Source: Flavobacteriaceae bacterium
Lineage (GTDB): Bacteria > Bacteroidota > Bacteroidia > Flavobacteriales > Flavobacteriaceae
Assembly: GCA_014075215.1 (NCBI GenBank)
Contig: CP046177.1
Coordinates: 3,906,501 to 3,970,500, forward strand
Length of the DNA: 64,000 nucleotides
Direction: 5' to 3'
Below the pieces are notes generated by a model. It worked only from the letters and a program-made list of their open reading frames with translations, did not search any database and had not been told where the DNA came from. Below, one piece after another: positions 30,653 to 39,060 of this stretch. Made by a program: the position numbers and the translations under genes. Positions within the stretch are counted from its first letter, which is position 1, and each line of letters begins with the position of its first letter.

Positions 30653-30781
30653 TTATATCTGTCTTCGGAAGTATTTGTTTTTGGAAATGAAAAATCCGAA
30701 GAAAAAATAGGGTTCATATTTCCTTCCAGACTTAACCCGGAAGAAGTGTTACTGAACTTTGGTATTAGTTATAAATTATAA
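30653..30781 (+). pseudogene. C-terminal fragment of an outer-membrane-like protein
   Basis: The frame LYLSSEVFVFGNEKSEEKIG, then FPSRLNPEEVLLNFGISYKL and stop, ends like the last beta-strand of an outer membrane barrel. It is cut at its 5' side exactly at the IS3 element edge, and the other flank of the element is an unrelated methyltransferase fragment. Confidence 0.4.
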
Positions 30782-30819
30782 CTAAAAATTACAAAATAAA
30801 ATAGTAAACTATTTAAAAA

Positions 30820-30930
30820 ATGAAAGCAAAAATTCTAAAAACAAGCCTGATTAGTAGTAATGACATTATAGAAATTACCGAAGTAAGATTTGATATTAAA
30901 AAAACGGTTGCTACCCACAATCGCCTGTAA
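30820..30930 (+). CDS. small ORF of 36 aa, unknown
   Basis: ATG at 30820, product MKAKILKTSLISSNDIIEIT plus 16 residues ending THNRL. There is nothing recognisable in it. It could be the start of a gene truncated by later rearrangement; the evidence for expression is weak. Confidence 0.2.
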   Translation: MKAKILKTSLISSNDIIEITEVRFDIKKTVATHNRL

Positions 30931-30977
30931 ATACAAAATACTAACGCAAATTATCAGTAACTATTAAAACCAAAAAA

Positions 30978-31603
30978 ATGAACAAACTATTTTTACCATT
31001 ACTTGTGGGCTGATTTTAACATCAATTACCCTAAACGCACAAAAAAGAGATTCCGGGACTATTGAATTAATACCAAACATTGGTTATTCCAGATCATTTT
31101 TAAGTGGAGATGAGGTGGATGGTTTAGATTCAAGAGATGCATTACAATTTGGCGTAATTGGTGATTATTACTTTAATGATCGATGGAGTATTAGGTCCGG
31201 TCTTTCTTATTTTAGTATGGGAGCCTCTGTTTCCGGCTCCGAATTACAACCTGTTCTTGGCTCTGAATTACGATTAGATTTACAATTAGGTTATTTAAAC
31301 ATACCGATAAACGCAAACTGGCATTTTGGAAGTATGAGAAAATGGAATTTGAATTTTGGAGTTACACCGGGATTTTTATTAAAAGGAGATATTAATGGAC
31401 AAGATGTAAAAGATTTTTATAAATCATTTCAACTGGCAATTTCTTATGGAATAGGATATAAGATAGAAGTATCTGATAGTTTCAGTATCTTAATTGACGG
31501 TCAGGGTCTGTTTGGAGTTACAAACATTTTAAAAGATTCAGATGATTTTACGATAAAAAATACTGGAAATAGTATAAATGTCGGTGGTATATTTAGCTTT
31601 TAA
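30978..31603 (+). pseudogene. outer membrane beta-barrel protein with frameshift in the signal peptide
   Basis: The ATG at 30978 starts MNKLFLPLLV. One base appears to be missing near 31005, because the next frame continues GLILTSITLNAQKRDSGTIE, the rest of a signal peptide with its NAQ cleavage region. The mature part (NIGYSRSFLSGDEVDG, YYFNDRWSIRSGLSYFSMG) is a small barrel of the porin-family/OMP_b-brl type, about 190 aa. As written, only a leaderless protein from an internal GTG at 31115 could be made, which would not reach the outer membrane. Confidence 0.65.
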
Positions 31604-31704
31604 ATCAAATAACTATTGCCAACAAGATATGTAAAAAATAGTACATCAATCTGCTACTTTTCATATACAAAATCGTTATAGCATGCATTGACCCGTCCTG
31701 AAAT

Positions 31705-32100
31705 ATGTATACAAAAAACAACAAGTATATGTATAAAAATGATGGATATGTAAGACGTTATAGTGAGAGTTTTAAACTCAAAGTATTAGCAGAACTTACC
31801 AAAGGAAACCATTCCAAAAGACAAATTGCCTTAACTTACGGCATACAATCTAGTACGATAAACGTATGGATTAAAAAATATGACCGTAAAGATTTAATGA
31901 ACACCCGTGTAACCGTGCAAACAGACGACGAATTATCCCGTATTAAAGCCCTTCAAAAAGAGCTAAAACAACTCAAAGATCTTCTTATTAAAAAGGATCT
32001 AGATAAACTTGTGAATGATAGTTATCTTGAAGTAGCTGCTGAAAATCTTGGCTATAAAAATGTTGAAGAATTAAAAAAAAACTTAAACATAAAGCCTTAA
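31705..32100 (+). CDS. IS3-family OrfA of the second element
   Basis: The 131-aa protein has a helix-turn-helix region SESFKLKVLAELTKGNHSKR and GIQSSTINVWIKKYDRKDL, followed by a coiled coil (RIKALQKELKQLKDLLIKKD). Its stop overlaps the OrfB start as TAATG, suggesting reinitiation. A -1 slip on its A9 run near the end would meet a stop at once. Confidence 0.8.
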   Translation: MYTKNNKYMYKNDGYVRRYSESFKLKVLAELTKGNHSKRQIALTYGIQSSTINVWIKKYDRKDLMNTRVTVQTDDELSRIKALQKELKQLKDLLIKKDLDKLVNDSYLEVAAENLGYKNVEELKKNLNIKP

Positions 32101-32957
32101 TGAAAATAGCACCGATTAATAGAAAAAAAAGAAGGTACGCCATCGCTACTATTTGTAATGCTTTCGAGTTAAAAAGAGATGCTTATTACAAATATCAAAA
32201 AAGGTTTGTTCTTAAAAAACAAATAGAACAAAATGTAATAATGCTTGTTAAAAAAAGCAGGAAAACATTACCCAGAGAAGGTACTAGAAAGCTAATGAAA
32301 TCCTTACATAATGATTTTAGGAAACAGAATATAAATATAGGTAGAGACCAGTTATTTAGAATCTTAAAAGAAAATAATTTGTTAATTAGAAGGAAAAAAT
32401 ATTCTTCTAAAACAACCAACTCTTACCATCGTTTTTATAAATATAAAAATATCATAAAAGACCTGATCATTAATAGACCTAACCAAGTTTGGGCTTCGGA
32501 TATTACCTATATAAGAACTATAAATGGATTTTGTTATTTAGCACTTATTACTGATATGTATTCAAGAAAAATAGTAGGCTATGATATTAGTGATAGTTTA
32601 GAACTTAAAGGCTGTGTTAGAGCTTTAAATAAAGCTATTTATCAAACTAAAAATACCGAAGAAATCATACATCATTCTGATAGAGGAATACAATATTGTA
32701 GCAATGTTTATACTCAAATTTTGAAAAGAAAAAAGATACAAATCAGTATGACCCAAGAAAATCATTGCTACGAAAACGCAATGGCCGAAAGAGTTAACGG
32801 AATTTTAAAAGATGAATTCTTCCTCGACCAAACATTTACAAATATCAATCACGCCAAAAAAGCAACAAAAAATGCAATCAAATTATATAATAATAAAAGA
32901 TTACATTTATCTTTAGATTATAAAACACCTAATTACGTGCACAAAAATGTAGCATAA
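32100..32957 (+). CDS. IS3-family OrfB transposase (DDE) of the second element
   Basis: The 285-aa protein has an HTH_21-like N-terminal part (SRKTLPREGTRKLMKSLHND) and an rve integrase core. The DDE residues are visible in VWASDITYIRT, HHSDRGIQYCS and ENAMAERVNGILKDE. The frame is uninterrupted, so the element could still be active. Confidence 0.85.
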   Translation: MKIAPINRKKRRYAIATICNAFELKRDAYYKYQKRFVLKKQIEQNVIMLVKKSRKTLPREGTRKLMKSLHNDFRKQNINIGRDQLFRILKENNLLIRRKKYSSKTTNSYHRFYKYKNIIKDLIINRPNQVWASDITYIRTINGFCYLALITDMYSRKIVGYDISDSLELKGCVRALNKAIYQTKNTEEIIHHSDRGIQYCSNVYTQILKRKKIQISMTQENHCYENAMAERVNGILKDEFFLDQTFTNINHAKKATKNAIKLYNNKRLHLSLDYKTPNYVHKNVA

Positions 32958-33139
32958 ATTTTAATAATTAACTGTAGCCCTATTTTAGGACGAGACACAT
33001 CTTTTTGGCGTAGGCATCATAGACAGACCAATCCCTATGTCTGTTGAGTAAAACTTTACAACTTTCAAACTTTTTAACTTTCAAACTCCATTAGAAAACA
33101 AACTCAACTCTAAAATAATTTGTTTCTTTGCAGTATAAA

Positions 33140-33306
33140 CCCGAATTCTGTATTAGAACTTCGTAATGAAGGTTGAAATTGTGATAAAATATAACGTTTT
33201 CTGAAATGTAGCGTAGCACCGCTACGGTTCATTTCAAAAATGAAGTGAAGCGATATATTTTGAAACAATTTCAAGCTGTAATAGATTTTCTAATGCAGAA
33301 TTCGGG
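33140..33306. repeat. 167-bp nested palindromic element (family 1)
   Basis: The outer arms CCCGAATTCTG (33140-33150) and CAGAATTCGGG (33296-33306) are perfect. Pairing continues inward through ATTAGAA, TTGAAATTGT and AAAATATA with only a few mismatches over about 55 bp. The centre contains GTAGCG/CGCTAC within TGAAATG/CATTTCA. It ends 18 bp before the next gene's ATG, so its RNA form would sit in that leader. It looks like a MITE-like or REP-like element. Confidence 0.6.
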
Positions 33307-33323
33307 ATAAATTACCGAAGACA

Positions 33324-34682
33324 ATGAAATACGCAAAAAACATATTAGAAACCATTGGAAATACGCCTTTGGTAAGGTTAAATACGGTAACTAAAGAGGT
33401 AGATGCGCTGGTACTGGCAAAAGTAGAAACCTTTAATCCCGGAAACTCCGTAAAAGACCGAATGGCCTTAAAAATGATTGAAGATGCGGAAGCTGACGGC
33501 CGGTTACAACCGGGCGGAACAATTATTGAAGGAACTTCGGGGAATACAGGGATGGGCTTAGCACTGGCAGCCATAGTGAAAGGATACAGGTGCATATTTG
33601 TTATTTCGGATAAGCAATCCCAAGAAAAAATGGATATTCTGCGGGCAGTAGGAGCAGAAGTAGTAGTTTGTCCTACGAATGTAGAGCCGGATGATCCGAG
33701 ATCCTATTATTCGGTTTCTAAGAGATTGGGAAAAGAAATTCCCAATTCCTGGTATGTAAATCAATATGACAATCCTTCAAATGCTGTAGCTCATTATGAG
33801 CAAACAGGGCCTGAAATATGGGAACAAACCGAAGGAAAAATCACACATTTTGTTGTGGGAGTCGGAACAGGAGGAACCGTTTCCGGAACTGCCAAATATC
33901 TAAAAGAGCAAAATCCGAATATCAAAGTTTGGGGAGTAGACACCTATGGTTCAGTGTTTAAAAAATATCACGAAACCGGTATTTTTGACGAGAATGAAAT
34001 CTATCCGTATATCACGGAAGGGATAGGCGAAGATATTTTACCGGAAAATGTAGATTTTAGCCTGATTGACGGTTTTACAAAAGTTACAGATAAAGATGCT
34101 GCCATATATACGAGAAAAATTGCAAAGGAAGAAGGTATTTTTGTCGGAAACTCTGCAGGTGCTGCCATAAAAGGATTGATTCAGTTAAAAAAACATTTTA
34201 CAAAAGATGATGTAGTAGTAGTACTGTTTCACGATCATGGAAGTAGATATGTAGGAAAAATGTTTAATGACGACTGGATGCGTGATAGAGGTTTTCTGGA
34301 AGAAAAAATGACTACCGCAGCGGATTTAATTAAAAACCATATAGATAAACCCTTGATCACCATAAAAACAGAGGAGTTAGTTGCTCATGCAATTGAACGG
34401 ATGAGAGCATATAAAATATCTCAAATCCCTGTTGAAGATACCGATGGTTTGGTAGGGTCCGTAGACGAGTCGTCTTTATTAAGACATTACTTGGAAGATG
34501 AAAATATAACTACCAAACCTATTAAGGATATCATGGGAGCAGCATATCCCACTGTATCTAAATCTACCTCTATAGCAAGTATTTCCAAATTAATTACTAA
34601 GGATAATCAGGCGGTTCTGGTAGCTCTTGAAGAGAATAAACATCATATTATTACGAAGTACGATATTATTAATGCCATATAA
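33324..34682 (+). CDS. PLP-dependent cystathionine beta-synthase-like enzyme with CBS domain pair
   Basis: The protein is 452 aa. Residues 5-320 form a fold-type II PLP domain: LETIGNTPLVRLN, the PLP lysine in FNPGNSVKDRMA, the substrate loop EGTSGNTGMGLA and the phosphate-binding VGTGGTVSG. Residues 335-452 form two CBS motifs (TIKTEELVAHAIERMRAYKI, IASISKLITKDNQAVLVAL). The layout matches cystathionine beta-synthase, which condenses serine and homocysteine, or a CBS-extended cysteine synthase; the acceptor cannot be told apart here. The C-terminal CBS pair usually binds adenosyl ligands and regulates activity. It is a single gene with a hairpin terminator downstream. Confidence 0.85.
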   Translation: MKYAKNILETIGNTPLVRLNTVTKEVDALVLAKVETFNPGNSVKDRMALKMIEDAEADGRLQPGGTIIEGTSGNTGMGLALAAIVKGYRCIFVISDKQSQEKMDILRAVGAEVVVCPTNVEPDDPRSYYSVSKRLGKEIPNSWYVNQYDNPSNAVAHYEQTGPEIWEQTEGKITHFVVGVGTGGTVSGTAKYLKEQNPNIKVWGVDTYGSVFKKYHETGIFDENEIYPYITEGIGEDILPENVDFSLIDGFTKVTDKDAAIYTRKIAKEEGIFVGNSAGAAIKGLIQLKKHFTKDDVVVVLFHDHGSRYVGKMFNDDWMRDRGFLEEKMTTAADLIKNHIDKPLITIKTEELVAHAIERMRAYKISQIPVEDTDGLVGSVDESSLLRHYLEDENITTKPIKDIMGAAYPTVSKSTSIASISKLITKDNQAVLVALEENKHHIITKYDIINAI

Positions 34683-34840
34683 AAAACCTAATCGTCTATA
34701 AGGTAATTTCAGGTACTTTTCTTTTGGATAAATCTCCTCAAATAATACACTAAAATTTGAATCCTTGAATTATACCGTTTCGGGTTAAAAAGTTTCAAAA
34801 ACTAATAAAAAAACAGTTATTTTTAAATGATATTGAGGTC

Positions 34841-34870
34841 AACCTCACAGATCTTAAAGACTGTGAGGTT
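34841..34870 (+). terminator. hairpin downstream of the CBS-type gene
   Basis: AACCTCACAG and CTGTGAGGTT pair perfectly over 10 bp with a 10-base loop. Only a short T stretch follows, so it may be a weak terminator. Confidence 0.5.
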
Positions 34871-34891
34871 TCGTATCATTTGACTCTATAT

Positions 34892-35072
34892 ACCCGTTGT
34901 GCATTTTGATAAAATTCGTCAATTCGAGTAAATTTTTCGATTGAAAATGAGAAAAATTTATATCGAGAATAGAATTTTTGCTCTAAATATGTTCTCGATA
35001 CGATTTTTCGTAGCTCAAAATCACTCGAATTGACGTTTAAATTTACTTTTTAGTTCAAAATGCACAACGGGT
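34892..35072. repeat. 181-bp nested palindromic element (family 2)
   Basis: The outer 18-bp arms ACCCGTTGTGCATTTTGA and TCAAAATGCACAACGGGT are perfectly complementary. Inner arms pair GTCAATTCGAGT with ACTCGAATTGAC and TATCGAGAA with TTCTCGATA. The whole gap between the CBS-type gene and rsmG is occupied by this element and the hairpin before it. A MITE-like repeat is likely. Confidence 0.65.
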
Positions 35073-35080
35073 TCTATATT

Positions 35081-35695
35081 TTAAAGGATATGTACTACTT
35101 TTTTAGTTTTAAAGAAATCTTCCGAAAAATAGTCAGAAAGTTCATAAATGGTCGCTTTGGGAAAATCTCGTAATTCTTCTGACAGATCGCCTCCTTTTAA
35201 ATATAATATCCCATTTTTAAGGTTATGGCGTTGTTTTTTATGTATTTTGTTTTTAGTCCATCGAACAAATGTTTCCATTTGTGCTACGGCTCTGCTAACA
35301 ATAAAATCGTAGGTATCTGCTACCTCTTCCACTCTTCCATGTGTTGTTTTTACATTTTGTAATCCCAGCCCTGTGACAACTTCATTTACAACTTTGATTT
35401 TTTTACCAATACTGTCTACCAAATGGAAGTGAGTTTTCGGAAATAAAATAGCCAGGGGAATCCCGGGGAATCCACCTCCGGTACCCACATCCAATATTTT
35501 AGCATCCGGCAAAAATGTTATGATTTTAGCGACACCTAAAGAGTGCAATACATGACGTATGTATAATTCATCTATATCTTTCCTGGAGACTACATTAATC
35601 TTCAGGTTCCAATCTTTATACAACTCTTGTAATTTCAAAAACTGTTCGATTTGAATACCGGTAAGGGCTCTAAAGTATTTTGTTATAATTTCCAT
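35081..35695 (-). CDS. rsmG: RsmG, 16S rRNA (guanine-527-N7) methyltransferase
   Basis: The ATG at 35695 gives 204 aa starting MEIITKYFRALTGIQIEQFL; an upstream ATG at 35755 would run through the promoter box and is rejected. Seen: WNLKINVVSRKD and the SAM-binding ILDVGTGGGFPGIPLAILFP near residues 65-85, then VDSIGKKIKVVNEV, VSRAVAQM and the C-terminal LKGGDLSEEL, all typical of RsmG/GidB. The enzyme methylates N7 of G527 in 16S rRNA. It is transcribed alone, divergent from the aminotransferase gene. Confidence 0.92.
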   Translation of the reverse strand: MEIITKYFRALTGIQIEQFLKLQELYKDWNLKINVVSRKDIDELYIRHVLHSLGVAKIITFLPDAKILDVGTGGGFPGIPLAILFPKTHFHLVDSIGKKIKVVNEVVTGLGLQNVKTTHGRVEEVADTYDFIVSRAVAQMETFVRWTKNKIHKKQRHNLKNGILYLKGGDLSEELRDFPKATIYELSDYFSEDFFKTKKVVHIL

Positions 35696-35711
35696 AAATA
35701 AGGATGCTGTA

Positions 35712-35719
35712 CAAAAGTA
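35712..35719 (-). promoter_or_regulatory. -7 box of rsmG
   Basis: TACTTTTG on the minus strand fits TAnnTTTG and lies 17 bp before the ATG at 35695. It supports that start. Confidence 0.55.
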
Positions 35720-35859
35720 AGTAAACCTATCAATTCTTTTCTTTAAATGAATCATTCTTTCTAATGATTTGACATAGTAAATTCTTCGCTTTTATCTTTC
35801 TCTAATGCCATAATTATTACTTTCTTTGCAAAACAAGAAAAATAACTCAACTTATCGAA

Positions 35860-37062
35860 ATGGAGCACCTTTTATCTGACAGAATTAATAGCTTACCTGT
35901 TTCTCAAACATTGGCGATGGCTGCAAAGGCAAGAGAGCTAAGGGCAGCAGGAAAAGATATTATTAGTTTGAGTTTGGGCGAACCTGATTTTAATACTCCG
36001 GATTTCATAAAAGATGCTGCCATTGAGGCTATCAACCAGAACTATAATTCGTATACTCCGGTAGATGGTTATTTGGAATTGAAAGAGGCTATTTGTGTGA
36101 AATTTAAGAGAGATAATGATTTAGTATATACGCCCGGGCAAGTAGTAGTTTCCACAGGAGCTAAGCAATCTATTGCAAATGTGGCTCAGGTATTGTTAAA
36201 TCCCGGAGATGAAGTGTTATTGCCTGCTCCTTATTGGGTAAGCTATGCTGCCATTGCTACTTTGTGTGAGGCCAAATATGTAGAGGTTCCGTCTTCTATC
36301 GCTACTGATTTTAAAATTACTCCCGAGCAGTTAGAAAATGCGATTACGCCAAAAACAAAGATGGTTTTCTTTAACTCTCCCAATAATCCTAGCGGAACGA
36401 TCTATTCCGAAAGTGAATACCGTGCTCTGGCCGAAGTTTTAGAGAAGCATCCTCAAATTTATATCCTTTCCGATGAGATTTACGAGCATATCAATTATGG
36501 CACAAAACCTTTTAGCTTTGCCAATATTGAAAGTATGTATGATCGTACCATTACTGTAAATGGATTGGCTAAAGCTTTTGCTATGACCGGATGGCGAATC
36601 GGGTATATCGGTGCTCCGCAATGGATTGCCAAAGCGTGTAATAAAATGCAAGGTCAAATCACATCGGGAGCAAACTGTATTGCACAGAGAGCTGCCATTA
36701 CTGCTGTTCTGGCGCCGGTTTCCAATATACAGTACATGGTAGATGAATTTAAATCTCGCCGGGACATGGTACTGGATTTATTAAGTCAAATTGACGGGTT
36801 TACGCTCAATGTTCCCGAAGGAGCTTTTTATATTTTTCCGGATGTTTCTGATTTCTTTGGTAAAACACTAAACGGAGTAGCCATCCGTAATGCTACCGAT
36901 TTTTCTTTATATGTATTAGAAAAAGCCAATGTAGCAACCGTTACCGGGGATGCTTTTGGAGCTCCTGATTGTATCCGGTTGTCTTACGCTGCCTCCGTAG
37001 AAAATTTACAGAAGGCCATTGCTAGTATTAAAAAAGTGGTGAATGATACCGATACCGTTTAA
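35860..37062 (+). CDS. class I PLP-dependent aminotransferase (aspartate aminotransferase type)
   Basis: The 400-aa protein carries SLSLGEPDFNTPDFIKDAAI, STGAKQSIANVAQVLLNPGD, PAPYWVSYAAI, NSPNNPSGTIYSESE and SDEIYEHINYG. The PLP lysine lies in GLAKAFAMTGWRIGY. These match the I-gamma aspartate aminotransferases, which move amino groups between aspartate and 2-oxoglutarate; prephenate can be an additional substrate in this group. It lies convergent to ftsZ and divergent from rsmG. No operon partners are seen. Confidence 0.85.
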   Translation: MEHLLSDRINSLPVSQTLAMAAKARELRAAGKDIISLSLGEPDFNTPDFIKDAAIEAINQNYNSYTPVDGYLELKEAICVKFKRDNDLVYTPGQVVVSTGAKQSIANVAQVLLNPGDEVLLPAPYWVSYAAIATLCEAKYVEVPSSIATDFKITPEQLENAITPKTKMVFFNSPNNPSGTIYSESEYRALAEVLEKHPQIYILSDEIYEHINYGTKPFSFANIESMYDRTITVNGLAKAFAMTGWRIGYIGAPQWIAKACNKMQGQITSGANCIAQRAAITAVLAPVSNIQYMVDEFKSRRDMVLDLLSQIDGFTLNVPEGAFYIFPDVSDFFGKTLNGVAIRNATDFSLYVLEKANVATVTGDAFGAPDCIRLSYAASVENLQKAIASIKKVVNDTDTV

Positions 37063-37142
37063 TTGTTTAAAAGTTTAATTGTTTAAAAGTTCTTCACTCA
37101 CAGGCGAAATCTAAAACACTAAAAAACCTGCTTTTATGCTCA

Positions 37143-39026
37143 TTAATCTACATTGTCATGTAAGAACGAATTGTTAGATTTCAATTGAATAGTGTCATCG
37201 TCTTTCTGCATAGCTGTTTTGGATTTACTAATTGCTATATTTGTTCCGTCCAGATTTACTCCTAATCTTTTATATGCCGGCTGACGCTCAATTTCATCAA
37301 TGCTTTTATTTACTTTATCGGTAAACTTATAATTAAATCCTTTCATTTTTTGTCGGCGTTCTTCAGCCCTGTCCTGTAATTCCGAAATCGTCAGGCTCAA
37401 AGGAGAGACGCTCTCACTTTCTGTTTCTATTTCAATTGGAGGTTTGGTGGTTTTTAGTTCAAACTGTAATTCTTTTTCAACCATTTCATCTTTTTCAAAA
37501 AGAGTTGAACTTTTAGTAATAGTTGGAGTAGCGTCAAAATCTTCCAATACATATCTTTTTTCTTCTGTTGTAATTTCAACGGGGTCATTGACTTCCATAT
37601 TTAAGATGGTATCGGTTGTATCAGTATGTGCTGCCTCTACCGGTTTTATCTTTTCATCAGCATGTACCGGAAAGTCAAATACTAAATCTGTCTGTAATGG
37701 TTGTGGTTCTTTTGTAATGGTTTCAGATATATCCGAAGTTGTATCTTCCATATTTACAGGCATTTCTGTAATAATGAAATCATCTTCGGGAACTTGTTCC
37801 ACAGAAATTTCTTCATAAACCACATCCATATTTTTAATCAGCTTAGAAGCAGGAATAATAGCTGCTTTTTCTTCTTCAATTTCACCTTCCAATACATGTA
37901 CAATTTTTTCTGACGGTGTACATATGGGTTCATCTATAGCAGTGCTTTTTAGTACCGTTTTTTCAGAAAAATCGTATGTTGCCTTTTGGTCTTCCTCTAA
38001 TGTATGAATGATTTTTTTTGCTTCAACATTAGCAATATTACTTTGCTGGTCGGCTGCAAAACCCGTAGCAACTACCGTAATGGAAATAGCTTCTTCCAAT
38101 GCTTCATCTTCTCCGATACCCATAATGATATTAGTATCATAACCTGCTTCTGCCTGAATAAAATCATTGATTTCTCCTATTTCATCCAGCGTTACCTCAT
38201 CTGATCCGGATACTATTAATAGTAATACATTTTTAGCCCCTGTGATCTTATTATCGTTTAATAATGGGGAGTCCAATGCTTTTGTAATAGCATTTTTAGC
38301 CCTGTTAACACCGGATTCTTTAGCAGATCCCATAATAGCGGTTCCACTGTTAGACAGCACTGTTTTTGCATCGTGCAAGTCAATATTTTGTTTATAATGA
38401 TGCGTGATTACTTCAGCAATCCCTCTGGCAGCCGTAGATAATACTTCATCTGCCTTAGAGAAACCTGCTTTAAAACCTAAATTTCCATAGACTTCTCTTA
38501 GCTTATTATTATTAATTACTATTAGGGAATCCACGTTTGTACGGAGTGAATCGATTCCTAATTGGGCTTGTTTTGAGCGCATTCTTCCTTCAAACTGAAA
38601 TGGCATCGTAACAATTCCCACTGTTAAAATATCCATATCCTTGGCAATCTTTGCAATAATAGGAGCGGCTCCGGTTCCCGTACCGCCTCCCATTCCTGCC
38701 GTAATGAATACCATTTTGGTCTGGGTATTCAACATTTGCTGAACTTCTATAATGCTTTCTTTAGCTGCTTGTTCTCCTACTTCGGGATTGGCTCCTGCTC
38801 CTAATCCGGCGGTTAGATTGGCTCCTAATTGAATTTTATTAGGAATAGGGCTATTCTCCAGGGCCTGTGCATCCGTATTACAGATGACAAAATCTACCCC
38901 CCTGATATGTTGCTCAAACATGTAATTTACGGCATTGCTGCCTCCGCCGCCAACGCCAATTACCTTAATGCTGTTAGATTGTGATTTTGGCATGTCAAAT
39001 AAAATGTTATCAAATTCTGCACTCAT
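37143..39026 (-). CDS. ftsZ: FtsZ, cell division GTPase with long C-terminal region
   Basis: The 627-aa protein has the tubulin-like GTPase at residues 15-330: KVIGVGGGGSNAVNYMFEQH, the G-box GMGGGTGTGAAPIIAKIAKD, and the NNNKLREVYG and AARGIAEVI segments. A roughly 250-residue acidic, low-complexity linker follows. The conserved end is AYKRLGVNLDGTNIAIS. It polymerises into the division ring. The long linker is typical for Flavobacteriaceae. It is the last gene of the dcw cluster and follows ftsA by 34 bp. Confidence 0.97.
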   Translation of the reverse strand: MSAEFDNILFDMPKSQSNSIKVIGVGGGGSNAVNYMFEQHIRGVDFVICNTDAQALENSPIPNKIQLGANLTAGLGAGANPEVGEQAAKESIIEVQQMLNTQTKMVFITAGMGGGTGTGAAPIIAKIAKDMDILTVGIVTMPFQFEGRMRSKQAQLGIDSLRTNVDSLIVINNNKLREVYGNLGFKAGFSKADEVLSTAARGIAEVITHHYKQNIDLHDAKTVLSNSGTAIMGSAKESGVNRAKNAITKALDSPLLNDNKITGAKNVLLLIVSGSDEVTLDEIGEINDFIQAEAGYDTNIIMGIGEDEALEEAISITVVATGFAADQQSNIANVEAKKIIHTLEEDQKATYDFSEKTVLKSTAIDEPICTPSEKIVHVLEGEIEEEKAAIIPASKLIKNMDVVYEEISVEQVPEDDFIITEMPVNMEDTTSDISETITKEPQPLQTDLVFDFPVHADEKIKPVEAAHTDTTDTILNMEVNDPVEITTEEKRYVLEDFDATPTITKSSTLFEKDEMVEKELQFELKTTKPPIEIETESESVSPLSLTISELQDRAEERRQKMKGFNYKFTDKVNKSIDEIERQPAYKRLGVNLDGTNIAISKSKTAMQKDDDTIQLKSNNSFLHDNVD

Positions 39027-39060
39027 AATAACTTTTTATGGTATTTATATCTAATTTGTT

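Larger units (their letters stand above)
31689..32997 (+). mobile_element. second IS3-family element, apparently intact, TSD CAT
   Basis: The left end TGACCCGTCCTGAAATA (31689) and the right end, which reads TGTCTCGTCCTAAAATA on the minus strand (to 32997), form imperfect inverted repeats. The direct repeat CAT occurs at 31686-31688 and 32998-33000. It holds two full-length ORFs and is unrelated in sequence to the other IS3 pair in the window. Confidence 0.85.

Noticed and set aside
35696..35755. Upstream start for rsmG
   Set aside because: It would place the -7 box inside the gene and adds a sequence not seen in the family.
37444..37913. Plus-strand frames opposite the ftsZ linker
   Set aside because: They arise from the low-complexity acidic linker of ftsZ on the other strand.
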